From JANLTX01 sp049840835 (lineage in GTDB: Bacteria > Armatimonadota > Armatimonadia > Armatimonadales > Armatimonadaceae), in assembly GCA_049840835.1 (NCBI GenBank), contig JASGJG010000001.1:62001-126000 (forward strand): a stretch of DNA of 64,000 nucleotides, given 5' to 3'. A model generated the notes under the pieces. That model did no database searches. It saw only the letters and a list, made by a program, of their open reading frames with translations, and had not been told where the DNA came from. The position numbers and the translations under genes were made by a program. This document shows positions 18,563 through 28,262 of the stretch, piece by piece. How positions within the stretch are numbered: the stretch's first letter is position 1; each line of letters begins with the position of its first letter.

Positions 18563-19768
18563 ATGCTGTTTAACTCTTATGTTTACTCCCGAAGAAGCAT
18601 CGTTCTAGGAAGCATTTCTTTGATGCCGGCTCTATTGTTATTCAGTATTGGCTGTGGCGGAGGTCAGAATGCTGTAGACCCGCCTGCTGGCAGTGTGGGT
18701 GGGCGAGTTCAGCTTTTGAAAGAGAGGGAGAACTATCTAAGCGGCCTGACTGGACTCTCCGCCGATGGCTCCATAGTAATTGGAAGTACGGATAAAAGTC
18801 AGAAGACTTTCCGCTGGACCAATTCGGGCCAGGCCGAGGAAGTGACAGGCTATATCGGATATGGTCATTCGCCTATTGCAGTGTCTGCCGACGGCTCTGT
18901 TGTTATAGGACAAATCGCTGGTGTGCCTTTCATTTCTATAGATTCCTTTCGTTGGAGTATATCTGGAGGCACGCAGTATTTAAAAATGCCGGAGGCGAAA
19001 GAATCTCTGGCAAAGGCAGTTTCCTCAGATGGCTCTACTATAGTGGGATCGTACAGGAACACGGCGGGAGAAACTCGGCCTTTTTGCTGGACGGAAGCTA
19101 AGAAAAGGCAGGATCTGGGAAGTCTAGGAGGGGTTTATGGAGTAGCCAGGGCTGTTTCGGCCAATGGAAGCATTGTGGTGGGTGATTCCTTTAATGCCTC
19201 AGGAATCAATCGAGCATTTCTCTGGACGGAACTGGGAGGGATACAGGAAATAGTCATCCCGAATGTACTGTACTCCACGGGACGAATGGTGTCTCAAAAT
19301 GGCGCTGTAGTAGTAGGGTATGCGAGCGTAGGAGGGGCCGAGCGGGTTTTTCGTTGGACAGCATCTGGCGGCACGCAAATTCTGGAAGTACTTGGTGGCG
19401 AGAACACAGTAGTTAGCTCCCTGTCCGCCGATGGCTCTGTGTTGGCGGGATACACCTACATACGAGGTCAGTCGCAGGCATTCATCTGGACTGAGGCCAA
19501 TGGAGCGCAACGACTGAGCTCTTTAGGAGGAAGTTCAACCTTCGCTCGTGCTATTTCTGCCGATGGCTCTACCGTTGTTGGCAGTGGTGCAGACAAGGCG
19601 GGGCGAGTCCAGGCATTTCGTTGGACCAGGCTGGGCGGAACACAAATAATCGATGTGCCGGAGTCCGCCTTCGCGGAAGCGTCTGCCACATCAGCAGATG
19701 GCTCCGTTGTTGCTGGCTCTCTTACAACCAGCACTAGCGAAATCCGAACGTTTTACTGGACAAAATAA
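18563..19768 (+). CDS. HAF-repeat lipoprotein, copy 2
   Basis: A 401-residue paralogue of copy 1. The start at the ATG at 18563 (MLFNSYVYSRRS) aligns with the leader of copy 1, and the lipobox region is LLFSIGCGGG. Repeats with SADGS and RWT motifs run through the whole mature chain. The frame extends upstream to 18473 only because the recQ-derived duplicate happens to be open. Secretion and lipid anchoring are inferred from the leader; the biological role is unknown. No clear terminator follows. Confidence 0.83.
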   Translation: MLFNSYVYSRRSIVLGSISLMPALLLFSIGCGGGQNAVDPPAGSVGGRVQLLKERENYLSGLTGLSADGSIVIGSTDKSQKTFRWTNSGQAEEVTGYIGYGHSPIAVSADGSVVIGQIAGVPFISIDSFRWSISGGTQYLKMPEAKESLAKAVSSDGSTIVGSYRNTAGETRPFCWTEAKKRQDLGSLGGVYGVARAVSANGSIVVGDSFNASGINRAFLWTELGGIQEIVIPNVLYSTGRMVSQNGAVVVGYASVGGAERVFRWTASGGTQILEVLGGENTVVSSLSADGSVLAGYTYIRGQSQAFIWTEANGAQRLSSLGGSSTFARAISADGSTVVGSGADKAGRVQAFRWTRLGGTQIIDVPESAFAEASATSADGSVVAGSLTTSTSEIRTFYWTK

Positions 19769-19886
19769 TGAGCCAGGTCGCTGTTTCAGGGACGAATCTC
19801 TTCTGAGAGTATTGGCTTGCCAATAGTATCTGTGAACGCACGACTTTTGAAAATTGATTGATAGAGAGGCATGTAAGGATCCGCAA

Positions 19887-21100
19887 ATGCAATTTGAATC
19901 TTTCCGTAGTTTGCCAAAAAAAAGCATCGTTCCGGGAATTAGTTTATTACTAGTCACCCTGATACTTTTTGGCACCAGTTGCGGTGGTGGGGGGTCATCT
20001 GAGGGAAGCACCGCCGTGGCGAGATTCAATTCGTAAATGCGAATGGCGGTTCTATGACTAATGTCAAAGCTGTTTCCGCCGATGGCTTCACAGTAATTGG
20101 GAGTGCATGGAGTACCTATTTTGAGCAAAAGACGTTTCGCTGGACTAAGTCAGGCTGGGTAGACGAAGTAAAAGGCCCTGATACACGTTCGATTGGTGCT
20201 TATTTTATATCGGACGATGGCTCTGTGATTGCAGGCATGGCTGGGGATCGCTACCGTCCTTATAATGTTCCTTTCCGTTGGACGGTCTCTAGTGGAATGC
20301 AATATCTAGATATACCTGGCGCAAAGATGATGGAGGTAACAGCTTTATCGGCAGACGGTTCTGCTATCGTGGGGTATTACCAGAATCAACAGGATCAAAC
20401 GTTTCCCTTTCGCTGGACCGAAGCCAAGGGACTGCAGGAACTGGGAACTCTCGGGGGGAACTTCGCTCGCGCCATGGCCGTTTCGGCGGATGGTAGTGTT
20501 GTGGTGGGGGACTCCTATAGGGCCTATCAGCAACGTAAAGCCTTCCGCTGGACAGAGTCGGGTGGCATGCAGGAAGTGTCCCTACCGGATGGGGGAGATG
20601 GAGGAGCCACAAAGGTCTCCCGAGATGGTTCTGTTGTCATAGGTTATGCAGATCGCTCTGGAACTCCGGCACAGATTTTTCGTTGGACGAAATCTCGTGG
20701 AGCGAAAATAATAGAGGCAGCCGAGCAGAATCGGATTTTTGTTAATGGTCTTTCGGCAGATGGCTCCGTGATTGTCGGATCTGCCGAGGTCTCTCCCAAT
20801 GTTTTCTACGCATTTCGCTGGACTGAGCTGGGTGGCCTGGAAAAGCTGGACCCTGTAGGAGGGCGTGCAGGATGGGCGACTGCTGTTTCTGCCGATGGGA
20901 CGGTAGTTGTTGGCAATGGGAACGAAGGGCAGCAGGGTTACCCGTTTCGCTGGACCCGATCCGGTGGAATTCAAAAAATAGAGCTTGCCGATTCGACCAC
21001 GGCTGAAGCCGTCTCTATGTCGGCTGATGGTAGAGTTGTCGTTGGAATGACTCAGAGTAGCAAAAATGGGTCGCAAACATATATTTGGACAAAGAAGTAG
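19887..21100 (+). pseudogene. HAF-repeat lipoprotein, copy 3, with one frameshift
   Basis: The ATG at 19887 (MQFESFRSLPKKS) starts a lipoprotein leader with TSCGGGG, but this frame stops at 20034-20036. The repeat region continues in another frame from about 20020 (GEIQFVNANGGSMTNVKAV) to 21100. Adding one G at GG 20018-20019 restores TAVGEIQFVNANGG and a protein of about 404 residues collinear with copies 1 and 2. This could be a sequencing error or true loss. A 30-bp trace of the shared upstream sequence (TTGCCAATAGTATCTGTG) remains at about 19817. Confidence 0.75.
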
Positions 21101-21115
21101 CTCGTAGGTATAAGT

Positions 21116-21147
21116 ACAGGCTTCAGGGAGATTTTCCTGAAGCCTGT
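21116..21147. terminator. Hairpin between HAF copy 3 and the comM 3' end
   Basis: A 12-bp perfect stem (ACAGGCTTCAGG / CCTGAAGCCTGT) with an 8-nt loop lies between two convergent genes. There is no long T-run on either side, so it may act as a weak bidirectional terminator. Confidence 0.55.
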
Positions 21148-21154
21148 GACGTCG

Positions 21155-21847
21155 TCAGCCCCAAAGTTTCCGGTCCAGCGCCCGGTATTGAACTGCCTCA
21201 GCAATGTGTGCCACTCCAATCGGATCTGAGCCTGCCAGGTCCGCAATCGTGCGGCCTACTTTCAAGATACGGTCGTAGGCCCGCGCCGAGAGATGCATAG
21301 TGGTAATCGCCGCGGAGAGCAACGCTTTGGCCTCTGGCTCCATCACGCAATGCGTGCGAAGCTGCCGCGAGGTCATGTGGGCGTTGCAGAAGGTCTTCAG
21401 CGGAGCAGCGGTACTCAGTTTCTCGGTGGGATGCTCTGTCTCTGCCGCCGTTGCTGTATCTATAGCGAACCGACGAAGCTGCCGATCGCGTGCTTTTAGT
21501 ACTCTCTCTCGAATGGCTGCTGAACTTTCCCCTGTGGGCGGAGCGCTGAGTTCATCGGTTTTCAAACGAGGCACCTCTATGTGGAGGTCGATTCTGTCTA
21601 GAAGCGGGCCTGAGATCTTCTGGAGGTACTTATTCACAGCACTCTGGGAGCAGGTGCATGCCTTCACGGGATCTCCGTAGAAACCACAGGGACAAGGGTT
21701 CATAGCAGCAACAAGCGTGAAGCGAGCGGGGTAGGTGAGTGCGGCGGCGGCGCGAGCGATAGTGACATGCCCATCTTCCAGCGGCTGCCGCATGACCTCC
21801 AGCACGTCCCTATTAAATTCAGGTAGTTCGTCGCCAGTTGCTTTCAT
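21155..21847 (-). pseudogene. comM: comM (yifB) C-terminal half, separated by the island
   Basis: Host sequence runs from about 21826 down to 21155 and encodes ELPEFNRDVLEVMRQPLEDG through the AAA+ and C-terminal regions of ComM (NPCPCGFYGD, CTCSQSAVNKY, ISGPLLDRIDLHIEVP) to the stop. The first few codons of the open frame (MKATGD) belong to the integrated island, not to ComM. The N-terminal half is at 56523-57451. ComM is a helicase-like AAA+ protein acting in DNA branch migration during natural transformation. As interrupted, neither half should be active. Confidence 0.92.
21822..21826. other. Attachment site, left island end (core GGTAG)
   Basis: Only GGTAG (CTACC on the comM coding strand) is shared between the two comM breakpoints. 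Joining host DNA on each side at this core gives GATGAGCTACCTGAATTTAA, which encodes DELPEFN in frame. The island side of this end begins TTCGTCGCCAGTTG. Its mirror at the right end is ACAACGGTGTGTAAATTCAC. The two arms show imperfect inverted symmetry (CAACTGGCG versus CAACGGTG), as expected of attP half-sites for a serine integrase. Confidence 0.8.
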
Positions 21848-21892
21848 ACACCCTTATGTAAAGAGGCCGCCAAATTACAAGGAGTGTAAACA

Positions 21893-22582
21893 CTACGGTC
21901 CACACTCAGGGTCAAGGGATTCAAAGCGCCCCGTTTCATGGTATCGCCAGATATTCTGGAAATCACGTTCGCGCAGATCATACATTGCTTCTTTACTTTT
22001 ACCCAGCTTTTCAAGATACCAATCAGGATAAGACATCAAAGGTTGCCTAAGTCCCCTGTCTTGTTCTACCAGATATATAGAGAGTATTGACTCAATTTCG
22101 AATTCGTTTAATCCTGATCCTTGGTTTATCAGTCTTTCTGATATTGCATGGATAGCTGCACGCCGCTCTTCTGTATCGAGTAATTTTTTTGATTTCGACC
22201 AGAAATAATCAATTAGTTCTAATACTTCGGGGAGAATTCTATCTCGATTTGCAATATCATACTTAGGTATTATCATATGAATTAACATAGTCATAGCTGC
22301 GATGTCTGCACTATCAGTGGAGAGAGTTTTTGGTTCATATTCCAGAGTGAAGAGCATTTCGGCAGATTTGCCTGCTGCAAGGCATATCAACTCATAATAA
22401 AAGCTTGCACAGGTATCACCGTTCGTTGGAGAGGCAGTAAAATCGCTTAGGTCCGCAGTGTTTTCTGCACTTTCAGGATTCACATCGAAGCGAATTCTCT
22501 TAACTGGGAATCCACACAATCGGCTGGCAACAGCATGACCAGCTTCATGTATGGCAAGAACCTTGAGATATTCATCGCTCAT
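21893..22582 (-). CDS. Stand-alone M41-like zinc metalloprotease
   Basis: The 229-residue protein begins with a zinc-binding helix HEAGHAVASRL (residues 12-22) and contains the second M41 (FtsH-type) signature AGKSAEMLF followed by STDSADIAAMTMLI, matching the family's third-ligand Asp region. No AAA+ domain or membrane segment is present, unlike FtsH (about 600-650 residues). Free M41-like domains are found on mobile elements and may cleave regulators or toxins. It is the last gene of the left-hand defence cluster, next to the island end. Confidence 0.75.
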   Translation of the reverse strand: MSDEYLKVLAIHEAGHAVASRLCGFPVKRIRFDVNPESAENTADLSDFTASPTNGDTCASFYYELICLAAGKSAEMLFTLEYEPKTLSTDSADIAAMTMLIHMIIPKYDIANRDRILPEVLELIDYFWSKSKKLLDTEERRAAIHAISERLINQGSGLNEFEIESILSIYLVEQDRGLRQPLMSYPDWYLEKLGKSKEAMYDLRERDFQNIWRYHETGRFESLDPECGP

Positions 22583-22754
22583 TCGTGCGTGCCCACCTGT
22601 AAAGTATGCGCCAAATTCCCAAAGAGTAATTCATTTGATGCTTTCACTTAGTGATCTTTGATTACATAATCGATTAAATACCATAGTACTGGAATGCACT
22701 TTTATCTGCTTGTACCATCTTTGAATAAGGTAGCAGGCAGCAGCCGCGAATAAC

Positions 22755-23630
22755 TCATCCGTAGCGGGCACGGTGGTAACGTATATATTCAAGTTCTATC
22801 CTGTGTCCAGCCACTGTTCGTAGCTTAGAGTTCGATCCTGATACCCGTAACTCATCGTCGATAGTAAAAGCGCCATAGTCGAAAAGCAGATGGTGATTCG
22901 GGCATAGGCAGAGGACATTCTCCATAATATCGGGGCCATTGTGTGGAGCCCCCAATGGCCGAATGTGTGCTCCCTCAGCATAGGCACCGCGCGGAGTTTG
23001 GAGCGCTATTTGACAGACCTGACAGAGGTGGCCATGGAGTTCCTTAACTCGGAGGGAAACTGCTGTGTTACGTATGATCCGAGACGCTACGAACACCCTA
23101 CGTTGGGGAGGCACGGCTGCGTTGGGAGATTCAGATTTGGATAGGGTGGGTATAGAATTAAGTGGTGCCACGAGAGGGATGTCGCCCTCTGTCTCGATCT
23201 TGTTAAGACGATACCGCCATATCCTATATCCAGACCGACCTATCTCATGCCAGCAGTCTGCAACGCGGAATAGGCCATCATAACGGTAACCTACCTGTGG
23301 TGTGAATGCTGCATGGTGATTGGCACCGCGGACAACCCGAACTGGAATTCCATCGCGCATGGCAAGTACAAGCCCCTGGTTGCCCCGAATGAGTTCTTGG
23401 TCGGCAATCTGCTTGCCTGTGTTCCTATCGTTACCACCCTGACCCGTATAGATTATTTCTTCGCCACGGTCCTCATCATCCTCATATCCTCCCGATAGCA
23501 CGATAGACTCGGCAGCTTCCACTGAGGAACCTGAGATGCCGCTTTGCAATGGGCGATGGACCCCATGCTTACGCAAGTCAGTACGATCCCGAAAGGAGGT
23601 GCCTTCTGCGAACGCCTGCGATTTCTCCAT
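22755..23630 (-). CDS. SRA-HNH modification-dependent endonuclease
   Basis: Residues 15-150 form a YDG/SRA domain: GVHRPLQSGISGS, SIVLSGGYEDDEDRGEEIIY, GNQGLVLA and GYRYDGLFRV are the standard strands of this 5-methylcytosine reader. Residues 200-280 form an HNH nuclease with CQVC, EGAHIRPLG and CPNHHLLFDYGAF. SRA-HNH fusions (for example TagI) cut DNA containing 5mC or 5hmC, so this gene probably restricts phages with modified cytosines. The start at the ATG at 23630 fits the domain. It follows the HAD gene by about 190 bp. Confidence 0.9.
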   Translation of the reverse strand: MEKSQAFAEGTSFRDRTDLRKHGVHRPLQSGISGSSVEAAESIVLSGGYEDDEDRGEEIIYTGQGGNDRNTGKQIADQELIRGNQGLVLAMRDGIPVRVVRGANHHAAFTPQVGYRYDGLFRVADCWHEIGRSGYRIWRYRLNKIETEGDIPLVAPLNSIPTLSKSESPNAAVPPQRRVFVASRIIRNTAVSLRVKELHGHLCQVCQIALQTPRGAYAEGAHIRPLGAPHNGPDIMENVLCLCPNHHLLFDYGAFTIDDELRVSGSNSKLRTVAGHRIELEYIRYHRARYG

Positions 23631-23824
23631 ACACGTATTTGCTCTGATTGTTATTCATTGTTGGATTTGGGTTCAAGGTCGTTCCGTGTCTTAGAAGGAA
23701 TAAGAATTATCTTATGCCGATTCCCTGTTGTGAGTTGAGGAATAGCAACGCGGCTGAAAGTTGCCGATACAGACACGCCAATATTTACATAGTATGAAAT
23801 CCTAATTTTTATTGAAACTGCATT

Positions 23825-24355
23825 TTAGCTTCCACGAAGGTGAGCAAGTTGAGATAGGCGAGCGATCAACAAATCACGTAGCACAATAGGGCTTTCGGCA
23901 ACAGCATCAGGATCAGCCTGAAGTAATGCATCTTTATCAGGTGCTCCCCAGGTTGCAGCGACTGCAAAGACCCCTGCAGCTTTAGAAGCAATGATGTCGT
24001 TTGGGTTATCACCTACGGAAATGGCATCAGGCCCAGTCGCCTGCAATCGATGAAGACCAGCAAGAATTGGGTCTGGGTGGGGCTTACGTCGATTGGTGTC
24101 ATGGTAGCAAACGGTATTGGCAATATCCCAGCCGAAGTGGTTAATAACCTTAACACAATAGGTCGATGGGCTGGACGTGACTATGCATACTGGCACTTCG
24201 TTATCCACCAGCATCCTTATAATCTCATCGATGCCCTCATATTGAGTAAATTGAGGAATCGTCTGATAGACACGGGGCCAAAGGCGATTGCGGCGATGTT
24301 CCTCAGCCAGTGACGAATCCACCAGAGTCATATCCAGGTCAAACAATACAGCCAA
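23825..24355 (-). CDS. HAD-family phosphatase
   Basis: A 176-residue HAD hydrolase with motif I FDLDMTLVDS, motif II CIVTSSP, the Lys of motif III in RRKPHPDP and motif IV SVGDNPNDI. It resembles phosphoglycolate phosphatase-type enzymes. It starts 3 bp after the DprA-like gene stop and is therefore co-translated with it. In the phosphoribosyltransferase/DprA/HAD set a nucleotide or sugar phosphate would be a logical substrate, but this is inference. Confidence 0.85.
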   Translation of the reverse strand: MAVLFDLDMTLVDSSLAEEHRRNRLWPRVYQTIPQFTQYEGIDEIIRMLVDNEVPVCIVTSSPSTYCVKVINHFGWDIANTVCYHDTNRRKPHPDPILAGLHRLQATGPDAISVGDNPNDIIASKAAGVFAVAATWGAPDKDALLQADPDAVAESPIVLRDLLIARLSQLAHLRGS

Positions 24356-24358
24356 AGT

Positions 24359-25546
24359 CTATTCCTCCAAACCAAGCAATGAAAGCTGTGAAGATAGGTT
24401 TTTATCCGAGGCTTTGGAGTTAATCGATGCACCGTCCATAGTAGAGTTGTTGGTGCTATCAGCTTCCTCTCTCGTTGAAGAAACTATGTGGCGTGGCTCA
24501 TCAGTATTATCCTTCTGCGTTAGTCCTGAGACTAAAGGTGAGTCAGATTCCTGAGAGGTAAAAGTCAGTGTAGACTGTATATCTTCAGTTGTAGGCGTTT
24601 CTACTCCTGAAGGATTCGTACTGCTGACAGGAGGCTTTTGCGAATACGCATCGTTCAGTAGGCCACTATAAAAGAGAATGTCCTCGCGAGTTGCTAAAGC
24701 TGTTGCCTTGCCATCTTTGATTAATTTTTTATTGCCATTTGCCTTGGGGTGATCGCTAAATTCTGGGGGATGGGAAAGGCAGGCAAGCGGCTTACCTTGA
24801 TCCAAGCAAAAACCTACCGTATGCATGGTCCCACCTTTAATATCGGTTTCAATAACAACAACCCCCAAACTCAAGGCACTCTGGAGCCTATCTCGTTCCA
24901 CAAAATAGTTGCGGCGAGGTTTTTCACCTGGGAGGTACTCACTGACTAAACACCCACCCTCATCAATAATCTCTTGAGCTAAACGACGGTTTTCCGCTGG
25001 ATACACCATATCTAACCCATGGGCCATAACCGCCACAGTAACTCCCGAGGCGCTTAAGCACCCTCGATGTGCCAGGGTGTCACATCCTGTCGCCAGGCCA
25101 CTAACAACCACAAATCCCAAAGACGCAAATGCTGCACCAAACTTTTCACCTAAGCGGATGCCATAGTCACTTGGTTCACGTGTGCCAATGACTGCGACTG
25201 ACGGAGCCGTAAGGCAGGTAATATTTCCTTTAGAAAATAGAACAATGGGAGCGTCGCTTATCCTGGTGAGAAGGATAGGGTAAGAAGAGCTTCCATAAAC
25301 CGAAAGGTTGATATTGTGCCGAGAGGCCAGAAGCAGCTTTTCTTGGGCCGCTATTTCTGCCTCACCTATATCGTTGAGAGATGGTATGGTAATGCGGGAA
25401 TTACGAGAATGAGCAATGCAGAATGCCTCACGAATATCTGCGTGTGATGAAGGTAATTCAGGTAGGGCAGCCAATACCGCCTTGGCCGATTGACGACCGA
25501 CACGTGGCGTAGCAAGCAAGGTAAGAGCATAGAGTTCGCGTGTCAC
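24359..25546 (-). CDS. DprA-like protein (ShosA-type partner)
   Basis: The 395-residue protein has a helical N-terminal domain (about 1-80) and a DprA/Smf Rossmann domain (about 85-300): VAVIGTREPSDYG, VVVSGLATGCDTLAHRG, VAVMAHGLDMVYPAENRRL and the FVERDRLQSALSLGVVVIET segment. The last 90 residues are Ser/Thr-rich and unstructured. DprA normally loads RecA on incoming DNA, but a DprA homologue beside a phosphoribosyltransferase is the ShosTA arrangement, a toxin-antitoxin type defence system. The upstream neighbour is indeed a phosphoribosyltransferase. Confidence 0.85.
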   Translation of the reverse strand: MTRELYALTLLATPRVGRQSAKAVLAALPELPSSHADIREAFCIAHSRNSRITIPSLNDIGEAEIAAQEKLLLASRHNINLSVYGSSSYPILLTRISDAPIVLFSKGNITCLTAPSVAVIGTREPSDYGIRLGEKFGAAFASLGFVVVSGLATGCDTLAHRGCLSASGVTVAVMAHGLDMVYPAENRRLAQEIIDEGGCLVSEYLPGEKPRRNYFVERDRLQSALSLGVVVIETDIKGGTMHTVGFCLDQGKPLACLSHPPEFSDHPKANGNKKLIKDGKATALATREDILFYSGLLNDAYSQKPPVSSTNPSGVETPTTEDIQSTLTFTSQESDSPLVSGLTQKDNTDEPRHIVSSTREEADSTNNSTMDGASINSKASDKNLSSQLSLLGLEE

Positions 25547-25630
25547 GTGCTGATAGTATCCTTTGTTTTAACCTATCTTAACTCTAAGCTTACCAATAAA
25601 AACATTAGTTTGCCGCAAGCCAAGTAGTAT

Positions 25631-26186
25631 TTATACTGTCTGCCCAAGAGCTAAGTAGGAAACCTTCACCGCCCCTGATTCCATGAGGAGTTGGGTACAG
25701 GCATCTATCGAGCATCCCGAGGTTCTAACATCATCCAGGAGCAACACGTGTTTACCCTGAATCAAGTCTACATTCTCAACCCGAATGGATTGTAGATGCT
25801 TTTCTATCGACCGAGCACCACCATTATGTGCTGCGTCTACATTAGTGTGTCTGATTAAGGACCAAATGCCATCAGTTCGTTCCTGGCCTTCAACTCGGGC
25901 CAGAAGCATCCCAAGCCGACGAATACCACTAATTCTCCACTTCATAATATTTGACTGCTCACGAGTAAGTGCAGTAGACCCAGGAACTGCCGTTATCGTA
26001 AAGCCACTCCCCAGCAACGGCTGTATTCTTTCAAAGAAATATTGGAGCGCTGAACGGTCAGATTGTTTAAGAAGCAGAATATTTTTTGAGAGTTCGTCAT
26101 TCTTATGTTCTTCGCGCCGTGTTTGGATAATACCAACCCAAATGAATTCCTGATTTAGCGTTGTCTTTTTGATTTAGAAAAATCAT
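25631..26186 (-). pseudogene. Phosphoribosyltransferase (ShosT-type), with one frameshift
   Basis: The C-terminal 128 residues, open from a TTG at 26017, hold the PRPP loop LLLDDVRTSGCS. The frame continues upstream without any ATG. A well-placed Shine-Dalgarno (AGGAG) precedes the ATG at 26186 (MIFLNQK) in another frame. Removing one A from the A5 run (TTTTT at 26166-26170) joins them into a 184-residue protein with NQEFIWVGIIQTRREEHK at the N-terminus. It is the likely toxin partner of the DprA-like gene. Whether the shift is real or a base-calling error decides if the system is active. Confidence 0.6.
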
Positions 26187-26268
26187 TGGTGTCTCCTGTT
26201 TAGCTTGATCGCCTGTTTTAGCCTGACTGCTAAAATCTAGTATTTTTTTCGTCAGTAGGATGATGCTT

Positions 26269-27086
26269 TCAACTGTTGAGTACCTGAACACGTTTTGTAT
26301 CCCATTGGTTCTCATCCTTTAGGTCTGAGGAGAATGATTTTGCTCCTAAGAATCCAGTAACCTGAGCTAACCAGGAGCTACTCATATGTTGAAAATCCGT
26401 TGAGTTGTCGCCATATTCCGCGAATGCGGATTCAATCAAACCAGGAGCTTCCGTTCCCATGGGATTGAAAAATTCTCCCAGATTGATAACTGAACAGATC
26501 GCACTAACACACATACGAACAGCGGCATGCAAGGCACCGCCTCTAACAGCTAAAATTGCCTGACGGACACAAATTGTTGCGGATTGAACATTTTCGTTGC
26601 AGGTGGCGGGTAGACGCGTTTCCCATTCCCGATTAATCGGTAAGAGGTCCGTCGTGATGCCACACAGGAAAATGGCCGAGATAATCGACAAAGAATTCGG
26701 GGTCTATATCAAAAATATCAATAAGCGAATAAAAGATGAATCCACAGTCATTGCACTTTAGGAATGTATGACATTCTTGGTCATGCGTTGCGCCTGAATC
26801 AGTACCCCGCTCGATAATCATGTTTACACGGCTCAAAAGTCGAAGCTATTCGGCACTTTGGGCATAAGCCATGAACGAACGCTGGTCCAAAATTATGCTG
26901 AAATTTAGCGATATTCGGTACCTGTAAGCGATATGTGGTTCCAAAGAAAGCCTCGGTTTTTAGAAGGCCATTTTCGGTTTCTCCTAAATCTTCTATAAGT
27001 GGTTTGTCTGCCACATCATGGTTAGGTACAATGCAGCTAATTTCCCGCCGTACTACGACACATTCACCGAGTTTTCGATTTGTCAA
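26269..27086 (-). pseudogene. Zinc-ribbon, DUF4145-like protein with two frameshifts
   Basis: Three overlapping frames form one protein of about 271 residues: residues 1-95 (MTNRKLGECVVV, CPKCRIASTFE), a middle with LKCNDCGFIFYSLIDIF, and a helical C-terminus (RQAILAVRGGALHAAVRMCV). Removing one G from the G4 run (CCCC at 26805-26808) and one base near 26648 joins them (CKHDYRAGTDSGATHD; WHHDDLLPINREW). Two CxxC pairs followed by a helical domain resemble DUF4145 proteins, often found with restriction systems; this match is tentative. It lies upstream of the phosphoribosyltransferase and may belong to the same operon. Confidence 0.45.
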
Positions 27087-27284
27087 TTTATCTTTCCTTA
27101 GTTGATGAACAACGCGTGAGTGAATCTTTGTTGCGCCTATGCTGTCGATCTAACGAACGTGGATTTTCGCGCGTAGAACCATATCGGAAGAATTGTAGTT
27201 TTACTAAGCTGTTGTAGCAAAAAATATGCCTGGGCTTAAGCAGACGCACTTCGCCCCTGACAACGTTAATTTGATGACTTTAGT

Positions 27285-28262
27285 TCAGTTATCCCAAGGT
27301 GCCATTGGTAGACGCAGGCAACAGCCTCCACTAAACTGGTCATTCTCACCGCTTACGAACCGTTGAATTGCTTGCTCACGGTTAATCACTAAAACACGAC
27401 CTTCCTCAGTTGCCTGGGGCAAGTCTGCCAAGGTGTGAGCCATATTTTCAGTTATTACTTCTTCATCGTCCCAAAGGTTCTCAATATTTTCCCAAAGCTC
27501 AGGTGTTGAAAGCCAAATACGCTGGGCGCGTTCCACCTGCTCCACAGGCGGAGCCAATCTGACGCGCCTTTTGGGTTGTTTGCTACGCCGCAACAAGATG
27601 GCGCTGCCGACCCTTCTGGAATTCAAATCGTCAAGTAAGGTGGCAGCATCAATAAAGCAAGGAGCCTTTAAACGATGACGAGCTTGCTGAGTTCTTGTCA
27701 GCCGAAGTGGATATATTTCGTCGGGCACCCATAAATCGTCAGATGTGCGCTTGAATGCAGCATTGGTAGGCAATCCCTCAGTCGGGTTGTCTTCTCGTTC
27801 GTACTTGATAAAACAAGAGTCGTCTTCAAGACATGCCAGGTCGATAGCTATAAACCTCGACAGGAAGTCATGCGGATTAGTAATCGTGCGCTGAGCGTGC
27901 ATTAATTCTTCGACAGTAAGGAACGTCGCTGCAATGTAATAAGCAGTCTTGGGAGGATATTTTCGTAGCCGTTGATGCTGATGCTTAGTAAGCTGGATTG
28001 TGAAACCAGCCTGAGTTAAGGTCGGTCGCTTGAACTGAAGGAATACTTCCCAGAATGCGGACGGTCCCAGCACTTGAGCGTCATATCCGTTTAGGAATTC
28101 CTCACGGGTTGAGGGAGCATAAAGAGACGCTTTGCCAAGCGGGAAACATTGAAGAAGATATCTAAGGAATAGCGTCTCAATGGTTTTCTCTGGAGGTACT
28201 TTCTCCACTATTGCTGGAGGCGTTGCCGACGTGCGGGAATGGGTAGGACCTGATATGGACAT
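27285..28262 (-). CDS. Hypothetical protein with possible PD-QxK nuclease motif
   Basis: A 325-residue soluble protein. The segment from about residue 42 has E...NGYDAQV followed by FWEVFLQFKRP, which resembles the E-D-QxK active site of Mrr-like PD-(D/E)xK nucleases. The rest is basic (RRSKQPKRRVRLA near 225) and helical. The nuclease reading rests on motif spacing alone. It lies between the disrupted zinc-ribbon gene and the integrase, with about 150 bp to the integrase stop; the 28384-28410 hairpin lies between them. Confidence 0.5.
   Translation of the reverse strand: MSISGPTHSRTSATPPAIVEKVPPEKTIETLFLRYLLQCFPLGKASLYAPSTREEFLNGYDAQVLGPSAFWEVFLQFKRPTLTQAGFTIQLTKHQHQRLRKYPPKTAYYIAATFLTVEELMHAQRTITNPHDFLSRFIAIDLACLEDDSCFIKYEREDNPTEGLPTNAAFKRTSDDLWVPDEIYPLRLTRTQQARHRLKAPCFIDAATLLDDLNSRRVGSAILLRRSKQPKRRVRLAPPVEQVERAQRIWLSTPELWENIENLWDDEEVITENMAHTLADLPQATEEGRVLVINREQAIQRFVSGENDQFSGGCCLRLPMAPWDN

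Noticed and set aside
17300..21090. Possible CRISPR-like or satellite repeats in the HAF region
   Set aside because: The periodic sequence is coding, with degenerate 130-150 bp units encoding HAF repeats; no short identical spaced repeats are present.
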